Shown: positions 54,941 to 64,000, counted from the first letter of the stretch. The stretch is DNA of 64,000 nucleotides from Vibrio pectenicida (GCA_024347015.1 AP024889.1:2108001-2172000); one strand, 5' to 3'. Numbers and translations are program-made. The notes: generated from the sequence alone by a model not told the origin.

Positions 54941-56005
54941 ATGTGTAAAAATCACGATTGGATTAACAACGCGATAAAAAAAATTGAGGCTGACTTTCAA
55001 AGATCAGCAGATACACACCTCATTAAGCTCGATTTACCAAGCATAAGTGGTATTGATATCTATCTTAAAGATGAGAGCACGCACCCAACTGGTTCTCTTA
55101 AACACCGCTTAGCTCGTTCGCTTTTCCTATATGCCCTTTGTAATGGTTGGGTCGGCCCTAAAACAACCATCATTGAGTCTTCTTCTGGAAGCACCGCCAT
55201 TTCTGAAGCGTATTTCTCGCGCTTGATTGGCCTACCCTTCATTGCCGTGATGCCAAAATGCACCGCGAAAAAGAAAATCGAACAAATTGAATTTTATGGT
55301 GGCCAAGCCCATTTAGTTGAACGTTCAGATCAAATCTACGCAGAATCACACCGACTGGCAGGTGAACTCAATGGCCACTACATGGATCAGTTTACCTATG
55401 CAGAGCGAGCGACAGATTGGCGAGGAAACAACAATATCGCCGATTCTATTTTCAGTCAAATGCAATTGGAGACTCATCCTGTGCCTAAATGGGTAGTCAT
55501 GAGCCCTGGTACTGGCGGCACCTCTGCAACTATAGGGCGTTTTATTCGCTATCAGCAACATGCCACCAAACTTTGTGTTGTGGATCCTGAGAATTCAGTG
55601 TTCCACTCATTTTTTGACAATGGTGACCCTACTATAACTAGTAATCACGGTAGCAAGATTGAGGGGATAGGAAGGCCACGTGTCGAGCCTAGCTTTATTC
55701 CCGGTGTGATTGACGAGATGCGCACTATTCCAGATACAGCTTCTGTCGCGACAGCTCACTGGCTTGAGAAAATACTCAGCCGAAAAGTTGGCGCTTCAAC
55801 CGGAACCAATCTTTATGGGGCTCTACAACTTGCCAGTGAAATGAAGTATCGAGGAGAAACAGGTTCTATTGTCACTCTCCTGTGTGATAGCGGCGAACGT
55901 TACCTAGATACTTATTTTGACACCAACTGGATTAAGCAAAACGTTGGTGACTTACAGCCTTACCTCAAAAAATTAAGCCAATTTGAAAAAACCGGTCAAA
56001 TTTAA
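54941..56005 (+). CDS. PLP-dependent cysteine synthase-fold enzyme (Cds1-like cysteine desulfhydrase candidate)
   Basis: This 354-residue fold-type II PLP enzyme has the Schiff-base lysine in HPTGSLKHRLA, the substrate-binding loop ESSSGSTAIS and the phosphate-binding loop SPGTGGTSATIG. It is larger than CysK (about 320), with a C-terminal extension like Cds1-type cysteine desulfhydrases. These break L-cysteine into pyruvate, ammonia and H2S. A divergent Lrp-type gene fits control by an amino acid. Precise substrate is inference. Cysteine synthase or another beta-replacement enzyme is possible. Confidence 0.78.
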   Translation: MCKNHDWINNAIKKIEADFQRSADTHLIKLDLPSISGIDIYLKDESTHPTGSLKHRLARSLFLYALCNGWVGPKTTIIESSSGSTAISEAYFSRLIGLPFIAVMPKCTAKKKIEQIEFYGGQAHLVERSDQIYAESHRLAGELNGHYMDQFTYAERATDWRGNNNIADSIFSQMQLETHPVPKWVVMSPGTGGTSATIGRFIRYQQHATKLCVVDPENSVFHSFFDNGDPTITSNHGSKIEGIGRPRVEPSFIPGVIDEMRTIPDTASVATAHWLEKILSRKVGASTGTNLYGALQLASEMKYRGETGSIVTLLCDSGERYLDTYFDTNWIKQNVGDLQPYLKKLSQFEKTGQI

Positions 56006-56023
56006 CCCACCCGCTTTTAAGTA

Positions 56024-56046
56024 AACGCCGCCCAACTGGCGGCGTT
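56024..56046. terminator. intrinsic terminator between convergent genes
   Basis: The stem AACGCCGCC (56024-56032) / GGCGGCGTT (56038-56046), loop CAACT, lies between the PLP enzyme and the convergent NRPS gene. Confidence 0.75.
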
Positions 56047-56052
56047 GCTTTG

Positions 56053-58713
56053 CTAATTGACTACAGTATTTTCTTCCAAAAAACATTTAGCCTCTTGATT
56101 TTCAATAACTTTATTATTTTCTATATGTTTAGCTAAATCTCTAATTGTTGGAGCTAATAAGAAAGACTTCAATTCAATATCTTGATACAATTTATTTAAT
56201 ATTTCTGCCATCAATCGAACGCTTAAAATTGAGTTACCTCCTAATTGGAAGAAATTATCGGTTACCCCTACTTCACTCATACCAAGTAAGTTCTGCCAGA
56301 TCTCAGCTAACTGTAACTCATGCTTATTTTCTGGGAGTACTATATCAACACGTTTTTCCCGCTCGGGTTTAGGAAGTGCTCTTTGATCTAGTTTGCCACT
56401 CAAAGTAAATGGAATGTGCTCAAGTATTACAAAAGTCGATGGCACCATATAACCTGGAAGCAGCTTACTAAGTTCAGTATGCAGTAGTTCAGTATTACAC
56501 TTTTCATTTTTAGGCACTACATAACCAACTAAGGCTTGCCCTACCGCATCATGTACATCTATAACAGCTGATTGTTGAACACATGCAAGTGTATTCAGTA
56601 CACTAGTTATCTCACCTAACTCAATTCGATAACCTCTGATTTTCACCTGTTTATCCTCTCGCCCAAGGTACTCTATATTGCCATCAGGTAACCAACGCAC
56701 CAGATCCCCTGTTTTATATAAACGGTCGAAACCTTCAGCTTTATCTGCTGGGTTTGCAAATGGGTTTTTAATAAAGCGTTCTTGGGTTAATTGAGGACGA
56801 TTCAAGTACCCCCTACCAATGCCAACGCCACCGATATAAAGCTCCCCTACTGCTCCAATAGGGAGTAATTGTTGTGCGTTATTAAGCACAAATGACTGAT
56901 AGTTATGTAGAGCTTTACCTATTGGAATAATGTCACTGACTGTCTCATCATCACTCACAAAATAATGGCTGGTAACCGTCGCTTCCGTTGACCCATAGGT
57001 ATTTATTAAACGCCAATTTGGATGAATCAATCCTTTGGGTAATGCTTCTCCACCCGCAATAACAACCATCTTTGGCCAATTGATTAAATTAACCATACTT
57101 CCTAACCAAGTTGGTGTTGCCTCAAAGCGTGTTACTTGGTTCTCATCAATTAAAACTTGAAGACGACTTGGCGACAAAATGTCTTCTTTCTTGGGTAACA
57201 CTAATTTGGCACCACTAAACAACGTCACAAATAACTCTTCAACTGATGCATCAAAGATATAATTTGGCACCATTAAGGTGACATCCAAATCATTAACCGG
57301 ATAAGTCTGCATTAAACCTTGAATTAAATTCACTACGCTATGATGTTCAATTAACACACCTTTTGGTTTCCCTGTGGTACCAGAAGTATAAATGACATAA
57401 GCAAGATCAGTAGAACAGCGATTAAGGATACGATTATTCCCTGAATAACCTTTATTTTTAGCCATATCATCAGAGCACAATACGTTAGTACTAAGGTTGT
57501 GATGCTTAATTATTCCACGAATCTGCAATAGCTTAGGTCTGTGTGTCAAAATTAGTGGAGCTTGGGTATCTTGAATAATAAAATCCACCCTTTCACTAGG
57601 AAAATCGGGGGAGATGGGGACATACGCAGCCCCAGCTTTGAGCACAGCTAAAATGCTCACAATCATTTCAATACTACGATCAAAGAACAAAGCTACAAAC
57701 TTATCTACTGGTATTACACCATATATAGTTTGGTGTAATGCTTCGATACGTCTTGCAATCTGGTTGGCTCGTTGGTTTAATTCATCATACGTCAGCGTCT
57801 CTCCATCCATCGACAAAGCAATTTTATTTGGCGTCTTTAGTACCTGATCTTCAAACACTTCATAAATCATCTTCTCATGAGGATAAGTCGTTTTCGTGTC
57901 GTTAAATGTTTTTAATACTGTTACGCACTCAGCCTCATCAAGCACTAGTAATTGACTATGTATTTCATAAGGAGATACATATACTGCCAGCAACAATTTA
58001 TGAAGCTGCTTAATTAGACGCTTTGAATCTTTCTTACTTAGCCAATCAACATCATGATCAAATTCAATCGTTAGTCTATACCCATTGTCATTTGCCACGA
58101 TGACCAGAGGTACATCAAGTTTTCCTGTAATTTTTCGCAAAGATAACCACTTGGCAAAATTGTCCTTCTCCTTAGATGTATCTACATCTAACATCGCGTG
58201 ATCCTGAAAAATTATTAAGCTATGAAAAAGCTTTTCTTCGTTAGAATCTAGGCCAAATACAGGCACTTCACTATAGCTATCGAAAAGGTTAATTTGGGCA
58301 TGTATCAGCTGAACCATATCAACCACAGTCGCAGTTGATGACCAGTCTATAAATAGAGGTAATGTGTTTACAAACGGACTGGCGCTTAATTCAGAATCTG
58401 GCATAAGAATATCTGTACCAGATGCGGTTGTACCTACAATGGTACGCTCATCACTTGTATAAATATTAATAAGTTTGTGCCATGCAAACTGCAATACTGT
58501 ATTGACTGTCACACCCAAAGATTGGCAGCTATCTTTCAAATGTTGGTATTCTTCACCCTTAATCTCAAGATGTTGCGTAAGCTTATTTTCAACCTTCTTA
58601 ATTTCATTAAGGTTTATAGGGGAACTTAACATTACTGATAAATCATTTACACCACCCCAAGAATCAATTTCTTTCCAGTGCGATGATGGTTTTTGAGTAC
58701 GTATTGTAGGCAT
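56053..58713 (-). CDS. single-module NRPS: truncated condensation-like, adenylation, carrier protein
   Basis: This 886-residue protein starts with about 265 residues that resemble only the C-terminal half of a condensation domain. The HHxxxDG catalytic motif is absent. The adenylation domain follows (about 285-785) with YTSGTTGKPKG (442-452), NTYGSTEA, YKTGDLVRW (666-674) and LSGKLDQRALPK (K774). The carrier domain has FFQLGGNSIL (phosphopantetheine Ser828). No thioesterase or reductase is present. By-eye pocket residues (D, A, E, E, V, A, T, V, T, K) include two acids, hinting at a basic amino acid, but this is weak. It would load one amino acid onto its carrier. Divergent FAD and membrane genes may modify or move the product. 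Confidence 0.85.
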   Translation of the reverse strand: MPTIRTQKPSSHWKEIDSWGGVNDLSVMLSSPINLNEIKKVENKLTQHLEIKGEEYQHLKDSCQSLGVTVNTVLQFAWHKLINIYTSDERTIVGTTASGTDILMPDSELSASPFVNTLPLFIDWSSTATVVDMVQLIHAQINLFDSYSEVPVFGLDSNEEKLFHSLIIFQDHAMLDVDTSKEKDNFAKWLSLRKITGKLDVPLVIVANDNGYRLTIEFDHDVDWLSKKDSKRLIKQLHKLLLAVYVSPYEIHSQLLVLDEAECVTVLKTFNDTKTTYPHEKMIYEVFEDQVLKTPNKIALSMDGETLTYDELNQRANQIARRIEALHQTIYGVIPVDKFVALFFDRSIEMIVSILAVLKAGAAYVPISPDFPSERVDFIIQDTQAPLILTHRPKLLQIRGIIKHHNLSTNVLCSDDMAKNKGYSGNNRILNRCSTDLAYVIYTSGTTGKPKGVLIEHHSVVNLIQGLMQTYPVNDLDVTLMVPNYIFDASVEELFVTLFSGAKLVLPKKEDILSPSRLQVLIDENQVTRFEATPTWLGSMVNLINWPKMVVIAGGEALPKGLIHPNWRLINTYGSTEATVTSHYFVSDDETVSDIIPIGKALHNYQSFVLNNAQQLLPIGAVGELYIGGVGIGRGYLNRPQLTQERFIKNPFANPADKAEGFDRLYKTGDLVRWLPDGNIEYLGREDKQVKIRGYRIELGEITSVLNTLACVQQSAVIDVHDAVGQALVGYVVPKNEKCNTELLHTELSKLLPGYMVPSTFVILEHIPFTLSGKLDQRALPKPEREKRVDIVLPENKHELQLAEIWQNLLGMSEVGVTDNFFQLGGNSILSVRLMAEILNKLYQDIELKSFLLAPTIRDLAKHIENNKVIENQEAKCFLEENTVVN

Positions 58714-59220
58714 TTTTATTCCTCATTTTTATGCTTGTATGTTAGCTACCACAACAGCCTTGTAGAGTGCTTACTTTTGAAACTTGTGATCTTACGGTAA
58801 TGGCTGAGGGCTAAAAACTGGATAGAAAAAGTTAGGACTTATTGAACCCGCAACCTCGAATTGACCACTTATCAATCGGAAGTGGTAAGTAACTTACTCG
58901 CCGCTTTCTTACCACATGCATCCCTGAATACCAGTTTAAAATCGTTTCTCCAGTCACACTCAAATACCAAACCGGACACATATCACAACAATATGAAACA
59001 CAATGAAACACAAACGCAGTTGAATGCCATTAGCATGTATATGTAGTATCAATACAACCACGCATCACAACAACAAATAAATTGTTCCATTCATTTCAGT
59101 TATTTAAATAAAACAGCTCTTATAAAAGTATCTAGTAGAGCGCCATCACAAGCCCCATTAACTCTGTACTTGTTAGTTAAATCAGCAAAATTTCCGAGTT
59201 ATTAGAAAGAAGAAAACTAT
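58714..59220. other. divergent intergenic region between NRPS and FAD enzyme genes
   Basis: About 507 bp that must hold both promoters. A 61-codon plus-strand frame (58861-59046, TTG start) has no ribosome-binding site or match. No clear operator found. Confidence 0.5.
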
Positions 59221-60735
59221 ATGCCAAACTCTCATTCTCGACAGTCAAGTAAGCAGCGCATCGCTATTCTAGGTGCTGGATTCTCAGGGCTAGCCATGGC
59301 TCACGAATGCCTTAAACATGGTTTTGAAGTAGCAATATACGACAAGGAGTCCTACGCAGGCGGGAAATGCATTGGTACAGAAAAAGACGGGATCGTACAC
59401 GAGCTCACACATCGTCAGTTTTTTGCCAAAAATAAAAATCTTATCGACTTTTTAAAGGAAATTCCGTCTTCCAAGGGAAGCTGTTTTGATTCGCTATACC
59501 CACAAGAGAAAGTTCAGTTTCACTGGGGAAAGCCTGTAAAGACGATGCAGTTTCAAAGAGCTTATTTTAATGTAATAGAGAAATTACTTGATGATGCAAA
59601 ATCAGCTTACGCAATGTTCTATGCTGACGTGCCACTCAAAGATATCTTATGGTTTAAAAAAAGGCTAACAAGTGAAGAAAACCACTCTAAGCTCTTAGAT
59701 ACACCTGTTAGTGAATACTTTGAATACCAATTTAGAACTCAATTAAGTGCATTTTTAAAGCCAGTACTACTTGGGTGGATCGGAGCAACTGACAATACTC
59801 CAGCTCTTTCAGTATTGGATCTTCTCAACAATAAAACTGGGGAACTACACCCAGATGCACCGGGTGCTTATAGCCTTGGTATTCGAGAACCCATTAGTGA
59901 CGCTATCATTACGCCACTGATTAAATATCTTGAATCTCAAGGTGTCAGTTTTCATTTCAATTGCGAAGTGGATTATCTAAACCTAAATACTACTAACTCG
60001 CTTATCGACAAAGTACACCTAACCTGTGGACAAAGTATTGAAGCCGATTTGTTTGTATCGGCTCTCCCCGCTCACGTCACGCATAATTTGCTTGGCGAGC
60101 ACTGTACAGATCTTGAGTATGACTATATTTTTAGTCACGGTTTTCAATTCCACTTCTCTGCCATGCCAGAAGAATTAGACAACAAAACGGTAGGGATTGT
60201 TATCGACTCTGCTTGGGGGTTGAGTTACAGCGTTACAAGGCGACAGGCCGCTCATAGTGAACGTATTTGCTTATCTGTTACCGCGACTAATCTTAGTTGT
60301 GCTGAAGGAAACCAGAACCAGCTCCCTTTAGTAGATTGCAACAAATCTCAAATAAGGGATGAACTACTAATTCAAATATTTGGCAGCACAAAACTCCTCA
60401 ACAGTGTCTATTACGAAAGTTTTCATCCTGGCCCAGGAGCAGAATTGGTCAATCCTGAAGAGCTAGATACTAAGTATTCAAGTTGGTTTAAAGGTGACGT
60501 ATTACGCAATGAAAATGGTGAGCCTAAACACTGGGTTTTTCAGCATGCTCTCACTCAGCCAAGGGCTAAAAGTCGCCAGCCATTAACTTCTAGCAAGTGT
60601 AATAATCTATTCTTTGTCGGTGAATACCTGTTTGATCCAAAACAAAGCTGGCGTGTTCCAGTTACCCTCGAACGCTGCGTTGAAACTGTTCGATTATGTG
60701 CAGAGACAATTGTGAAGCGAGCGGCAATAGCATGA
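59221..60735 (+). CDS. FAD-dependent oxidoreductase (amine oxidase / phytoene desaturase-like)
   Basis: This 504-residue protein has the Rossmann FAD motif RIAILGAGFSGLAMAHEC near the N-terminus. A GG-doublet region (AGGKCIGTEKDG) follows, and a C-terminal FAD segment NLFFVGEYLFDPKQSWRVP. This layout is shared by amine oxidases, protoporphyrinogen oxidase and phytoene or hydroxysqualene dehydrogenases. The substrate cannot be named. It overlaps the downstream membrane-protein gene by 4 bp (ATGA) and is divergent from the one-module NRPS. It may oxidise the amino acid tethered or released by that NRPS, or an isoprenoid (inference). Confidence 0.8.
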   Translation: MPNSHSRQSSKQRIAILGAGFSGLAMAHECLKHGFEVAIYDKESYAGGKCIGTEKDGIVHELTHRQFFAKNKNLIDFLKEIPSSKGSCFDSLYPQEKVQFHWGKPVKTMQFQRAYFNVIEKLLDDAKSAYAMFYADVPLKDILWFKKRLTSEENHSKLLDTPVSEYFEYQFRTQLSAFLKPVLLGWIGATDNTPALSVLDLLNNKTGELHPDAPGAYSLGIREPISDAIITPLIKYLESQGVSFHFNCEVDYLNLNTTNSLIDKVHLTCGQSIEADLFVSALPAHVTHNLLGEHCTDLEYDYIFSHGFQFHFSAMPEELDNKTVGIVIDSAWGLSYSVTRRQAAHSERICLSVTATNLSCAEGNQNQLPLVDCNKSQIRDELLIQIFGSTKLLNSVYYESFHPGPGAELVNPEELDTKYSSWFKGDVLRNENGEPKHWVFQHALTQPRAKSRQPLTSSKCNNLFFVGEYLFDPKQSWRVPVTLERCVETVRLCAETIVKRAAIA

Positions 60736-61520
60736 AAGAGATAATGATCCCTCCTCTTTCAACAGCATTATTCCTCATATTAAGCTTGGTGTATGCAAGC
60801 GGTTACTATCATGTTGTTCAAAGCTCTATGTGGCTAACATTATTGCTAACGATCTTATTACCTCTTGTGTTTTGGCCTCTTGTTAAACCCGTAGATAATA
60901 GTGGTGAAATAAAACGGATTCTTTGGTTAGAGTCAGGATTCAATTTGATCTGTTTTTTAATGGTTGCACAATGGATCGATACTCCATATCTAGACAATGC
61001 ATTGATGATATTTTTTATCGTTCAAGCTGGTGGTTTTATTTGGGTTCAACTCAAAAAGCAAGCATATCTATCCATTGTTATTTCTATCTGTCTAGCTGGG
61101 GCCATCGCACAATGGATTTATGCAGGCTTAGTTACTCAGAACTTTGGCAATGCCGAACTGTTACTACTTGGCACTCCGGTCTCATGGCAGCTTAAAGTAA
61201 TATATGGCGCATGGTTGGTACAATTGTTATTTGTTGAATACAAACACATCTTACCCAAAATGACGTTATCCACGCTTCATATTGCTTCATACATAATCGC
61301 TATATTTGCCAATGACTTCTTCCACGCCCGAATCATCACAGCAAGCCACTTCTTATTCTTAAGCCTATGCTTTGACTTCAAATCGCCAAATTGGGGAGGT
61401 AAAAATTTCGTTCGTCTAGAGAAGGTGGCCGTGATTGTTAGTTCCAAACAAGCTCAGTGGTTAATACCGCGCTTAATGCTCACTCTGTGTATTGTAAGCA
61501 TTTGTACACTCTTTAATTAA
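60732..61520 (+). CDS. polytopic membrane protein, partner of the FAD enzyme
   Basis: This protein of 262 residues has about eight hydrophobic segments, beginning MKEIMIPPLSTALFLILSLV. ATG 60732 overlaps the previous stop as ATGA, so translation is coupled. No transporter or enzyme motif is recognised; charged His residues inside membrane segments (FFHARIITASHFLF) are notable. A role in making, tailoring or exporting the product of this locus is inference. Confidence 0.7.
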   Translation: MKEIMIPPLSTALFLILSLVYASGYYHVVQSSMWLTLLLTILLPLVFWPLVKPVDNSGEIKRILWLESGFNLICFLMVAQWIDTPYLDNALMIFFIVQAGGFIWVQLKKQAYLSIVISICLAGAIAQWIYAGLVTQNFGNAELLLLGTPVSWQLKVIYGAWLVQLLFVEYKHILPKMTLSTLHIASYIIAIFANDFFHARIITASHFLFLSLCFDFKSPNWGGKNFVRLEKVAVIVSSKQAQWLIPRLMLTLCIVSICTLFN

Positions 61521-61612
61521 CCCAATGAATTTATTGCCGAAAGCTAGTATTTTTTGCTCTTGATACAAACTCGAAACTTATCTAAAACATATTAACTCTA
61601 ATAATACAAAAA

Positions 61613-61635
61613 CGCCCAAGCAAATTGCTTGGGCG
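61613..61635. terminator. bidirectional intrinsic terminator
   Basis: The stem CGCCCAAGC (61613-61621) / GCTTGGGCG (61627-61635), loop AAATT, with A-rich and T-rich flanks, lies between convergent genes. Confidence 0.85.
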
Positions 61636-61654
61636 CTTAATATAAAAAATGAAG

Positions 61655-62524
61655 TTAGCCTTGTATACCAACAATTAACCAAGGAGCATTTTCAACTGTT
61701 AGATCTCTTTCTAGGTGCCAAATATCTTCAATATTTTCTTCGACGCTTTCAACTGCATCTCGGTAACGACCGCTAAACTGTATACTTAGTTGAGCTTTGT
61801 TAGCATCATGATCAGCTCGAACAATCTCAGCATCTACATACATCACATCAGTGTGCTGTTCACCTTCAAGCTTTGCTCGCTCTTGCTGCAAATCTGCAAA
61901 CAAGCTTGGTGATACATACTCCTGAATTGTTTCAAGCTGGTTGTGATTCCACGCACCTTGAAGAACACGATAATGCTCACGGGCACCATCAATAAAGGCT
62001 GACTGATCGAAACCTGGTGGAAAGTTATTTGGTACGTCATTGGTAGCACCAAAACCGCCACCTTGTGTTGCTGTTTGTGGCTGCTGCTCAAAATTATGGA
62101 CATTCGGTTGCTCAAACTTAGGCGCGGAACCACCAAATGCAGGTTGTTGCTTATTCTGATTCATACTGCCCTGTTTTGCTCCAAGCAAGCCCTTCATTAG
62201 CTTGAAGATAACAAATGCGACTAGGCCCATGATGAGAATATCCATAAACTGGATACCTTCAAACGCACCACCAAAAAATGCCGCCAAAAGACCACCAGCA
62301 AGTAAGCCGCCCAATAAACCGCCCATTAAGCCTTTTTTACTTGAGCTTGGTGATTTAGTCGCTTGATCTTTACCTAGTGTGTTGGTGTTTTTCTGCTTTG
62401 GTGCTGGAGCCGTTTTATAGCTCTTACCAAACGATTTGCCACCACCAAACTTCTTAGCTTCAGCGATCGGAGTAATGGTCACAGATACCATTAGCAGGGC
62501 GACAAGGGAAAAAAGTTTTTTCAT
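61655..62524 (-). CDS. Tim44-like domain membrane protein
   Basis: This 289-residue protein has a signal peptide (to AEA) and a Gly/Lys/Ser-rich segment (KKFGGGKSFGKSYKTAPAPK). A glycine-zipper-like hydrophobic stretch follows (GLMGGLLGGLLAGGLLAAFF), then a second membrane helix (about 90-110), a Gln/Asn/Gly-rich linker, and a C-terminal Tim44-like domain (about 175-289, with DQSAFIDGAREHYRVLQGAW). Tim44-like bacterial proteins are conserved with unclear function, perhaps membrane protein or lipid related. Confidence 0.85.
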   Translation of the reverse strand: MKKLFSLVALLMVSVTITPIAEAKKFGGGKSFGKSYKTAPAPKQKNTNTLGKDQATKSPSSSKKGLMGGLLGGLLAGGLLAAFFGGAFEGIQFMDILIMGLVAFVIFKLMKGLLGAKQGSMNQNKQQPAFGGSAPKFEQPNVHNFEQQPQTATQGGGFGATNDVPNNFPPGFDQSAFIDGAREHYRVLQGAWNHNQLETIQEYVSPSLFADLQQERAKLEGEQHTDVMYVDAEIVRADHDANKAQLSIQFSGRYRDAVESVEENIEDIWHLERDLTVENAPWLIVGIQG

Positions 62525-62687
62525 ATTTTGCCTTAGAGTTAACTAAATGAGGTAATAATTATACTAACTCTGCAATAGTAGCTTTTGTATCACAAGAAGA
62601 AAACACTGTAAATGTGGAGACATGTATCAAAGTGTTGCAAATTTAACTCTAGGTCAGTTGCGCTACGCTTGGAGCCTGATAGAATAT

Positions 62688-62700
62688 TGAACATTGTTCA
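62688..62700. promoter_or_regulatory. probable TetR autoregulatory operator
   Basis: The perfect inverted repeat TGAACA-T-TGTTCA lies 17 bp before the TetR ATG and overlaps the expected promoter. TetR regulators commonly bind such sites in their own promoter. Binding is inferred. Confidence 0.5.
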
Positions 62701-62716
62701 TTTTCAGACTTTTGTC

Positions 62717-63307
62717 ATGGCCAGAAGAAACGATCATACACGTGAAGAGCTAATCGCCCTCACGTTAGAAACCGTTAAGGATTTCCTCAGTGACAATTCT
62801 TATCACGATCTTAGCCTGCGCAAAATCGCGAACATGATTGGTTATGTTCCAAGTACGCTTGTTAACGTTTTTGGTAGTTATAACCTCCTCTTGCTACACG
62901 CAGTTGCACAAACTCTTGACGAATTAGCCAGTGAGGCAAAACTGGTCGTCGAGCAAAGCACAGACAATACAACGGCTTTGTATCACCTTGCATATTGTTA
63001 TCACGACTTTGCTCAACGACACCCTCATAGATGGCAGCTTATTTTTGAACACAATATGAATGGTGATGTATTACCAGAGTGGCAAGCAGAAAGAATTGCT
63101 AATATGACAGGGATGCTTGAACAGCTATTATCTCAATTAGCCCCTCAGCGAAACAGCAAAGAAGTGCTACAAGCAAGTCGTGTTCTCTGGTCTGGTGTAC
63201 ATGGTATTACTTTACTTAGCGTAGATGATAAATTTTTTGCCGCAGAGCCAATCGAGGGGAAAAAACTAATTGACAACCTTCTCTCTAGCTATATAGCCAA
63301 TTGGTGA
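62717..63307 (+). CDS. TetR/AcrR-family transcriptional regulator
   Basis: This 196-residue protein has N-terminal helix-turn-helix HDLSLRKIANMIGYVPSTLV and a helical ligand domain with FAQRHPHRWQLIFEHN. The pattern resembles TetR members with a WHG-type C-terminal domain. The ATG 62717 is set by MARRNDHTREEL; the open frame extends further upstream without a sensible protein. It lies 25 bp before the MFS transporter in the same direction, so it may control itself and that lipid-related transporter. Confidence 0.85.
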   Translation: MARRNDHTREELIALTLETVKDFLSDNSYHDLSLRKIANMIGYVPSTLVNVFGSYNLLLLHAVAQTLDELASEAKLVVEQSTDNTTALYHLAYCYHDFAQRHPHRWQLIFEHNMNGDVLPEWQAERIANMTGMLEQLLSQLAPQRNSKEVLQASRVLWSGVHGITLLSVDDKFFAAEPIEGKKLIDNLLSSYIANW

Positions 63308-63332
63308 ATTTCTCCTAAAGGAAAAGGCAAGC

Positions 63333-64000
63333 ATGTCAGACAATCAAACTTCGCTGTTAGGAAAAAGGCGATTTTTTCCCTACTTTATCACTCAGTTTTT
63401 CGGGGCATTCAACGACAATATATTTAAAAACGTTTTGCTATTGTTTGTTGCTTTCACCGGTGCCGATGCACTCCCCATTTCAAGTGATCTTTTTATCAAT
63501 CTTGCTGCTGGGTTATTCATACTCCCTTTCTTTCTCTTTTCAGCATCTGCTGGTGTATTGGCAGATAAATACGAAAAATCGTGGTTCATCCGCAAAGTAA
63601 AACTTGTCGAAATTGGCATCATGTGCCTCGGTGCAATTGGTTTTATTACCGAAAGCTATATTATCCTTCTGATCCTACTTTTTTTAATGGGGACACAATC
63701 AGCATTTTTTGGCCCAGTAAAATACGCACTTCTTCCACAACAACTTAAACCACAAGAGCTGGTAACAGGTAATGCGCTGGTGGAAACAGGCACTTTTTTG
63801 GCAATACTATTAGGTACTTTAGGGGCTGGTATCATTGCTTCGACAGAGAGCGCAAAATATATTGCAGCAATCAGTGTGGTTACCTTCGCCCTACTTGGGT
63901 ATATAGCCAGCTGTGCTATTCCTAAAGCCGCTCCAAGTGCGCCCAAACTCAAGTTCCGCTGGCAGCCTATCAAGCAAATTCGTAATACTATATCAATAGC
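63333..64000 (+). CDS. MFS transporter, LplT/Aas-type lysophospholipid flippase (partial, right edge)
   Basis: The ATG follows AGGAAAAGGCAAGC. About 222 residues are visible, with six or more hydrophobic segments. Motifs are FFPYFITQFFGAFNDNIFKN, AGVLADKYEKSWFI and MGTQSAFFGPVKYALLPQ, typical of LplT-like MFS proteins that flip lysophospholipids. In many gammaproteobacteria the gene continues into acyltransferase and acyl-ACP synthetase domains (Aas fusion). Whether it does here lies beyond the window. Confidence 0.82.
   Translation, partial: MSDNQTSLLGKRRFFPYFITQFFGAFNDNIFKNVLLLFVAFTGADALPISSDLFINLAAGLFILPFFLFSASAGVLADKYEKSWFIRKVKLVEIGIMCLGAIGFITESYIILLILLFLMGTQSAFFGPVKYALLPQQLKPQELVTGNALVETGTFLAILLGTLGAGIIASTESAKYIAAISVVTFALLGYIASCAIPKAAPSAPKLKFRWQPIKQIRNTISI

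Noticed and set aside
58861..59046. 61-codon frame with TTG start between NRPS and FAD genes
   Set aside because: No ribosome-binding site, no family match; probably chance.

Overview
The window is low-GC gammaproteobacterial DNA that looks like a Vibrio chromosome. It carries a vibriolysin-type M4 protease, a transglutaminase elicitor of the marine-Vibrio kind, TesB, a 4.5S SRP RNA, a Tim44-like protein and many small Vibrio-type genes. A member of the Coralliilyticus/Orientalis group is plausible, but the species cannot be fixed from this sequence alone. No tRNA, rRNA, CRISPR array or prophage was seen.

Layout. 1-4.8 kb: a tripartite efflux operon (membrane fusion protein, TolC-like channel, two MacB/FtsX-type permeases) cut by the left edge. 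5.2-12.7 kb: a secreted-factor block with vibriolysin, a transglutaminase elicitor with a ricin-type lectin tail, a sphingomyelinase, a DUF4360-like protein and an unknown secreted protein. 12.9-13.3 kb: a broken cupin gene. 13.5-20.5 kb: a taurine-nitrogen module (SafD, SafE, Tpa, TauR, AGCS symporter) with TauR-type operator sequences in its promoters. 20.6-25 kb: a histidine kinase and a REC/GGDEF/EAL protein. 25.3-26.9 kb: an ABC-F protein. 27-29.2 kb: three tandem paralogous periplasmic solute-binding-like proteins. 29.3-31.6 kb: a stand-alone ExoY-like nucleotidyl cyclase toxin and a secreted protein with an Asn-Thr repeat. 31.6-32.9 kb: a decayed stretch with a GST pseudogene and a 50-bp copied piece of the deformylase gene. 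32.9-37.4 kb: an outer-membrane protein, a PACE efflux pump with a divergent LysR regulator, a lipoprotein-type peptide deformylase, a cold-shock protein and small genes. 37.7-40.4 kb: iron uptake (TonB receptor and PepSY membrane protein). 40.6-41.9 kb: a Y1/HUH transposase element. 42-45 kb: an orphan LexA box and an amidohydrolase gene pair. 45.5-50.7 kb: a VgrG with a C-terminal pore-former-like toxin, its likely immunity protein, and a two-gene SIR2-like unit behind a 46-bp perfect palindrome. 50.8-56 kb: housekeeping genes (SRP RNA, ATL, TesB, Lrp-type regulator and a cysteine-synthase-fold enzyme). 56-61.5 kb: a one-module NRPS divergent from an FAD enzyme and a membrane protein. 61.7-64 kb: a Tim44-like protein, a TetR regulator and an MFS transporter cut by the right edge.

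How it works together. The window is rich in factors aimed at other cells: protease, transglutaminase elicitor, sphingomyelinase, ExoY-like cyclase and VgrG toxin. These sit among nutrient-capture genes for taurine nitrogen, iron and small solutes. The least described items are the SIR2-like pair with its palindrome, the stand-alone ExoY-like toxin, the VgrG toxin tip and the truncated NRPS with its FAD/membrane partners.
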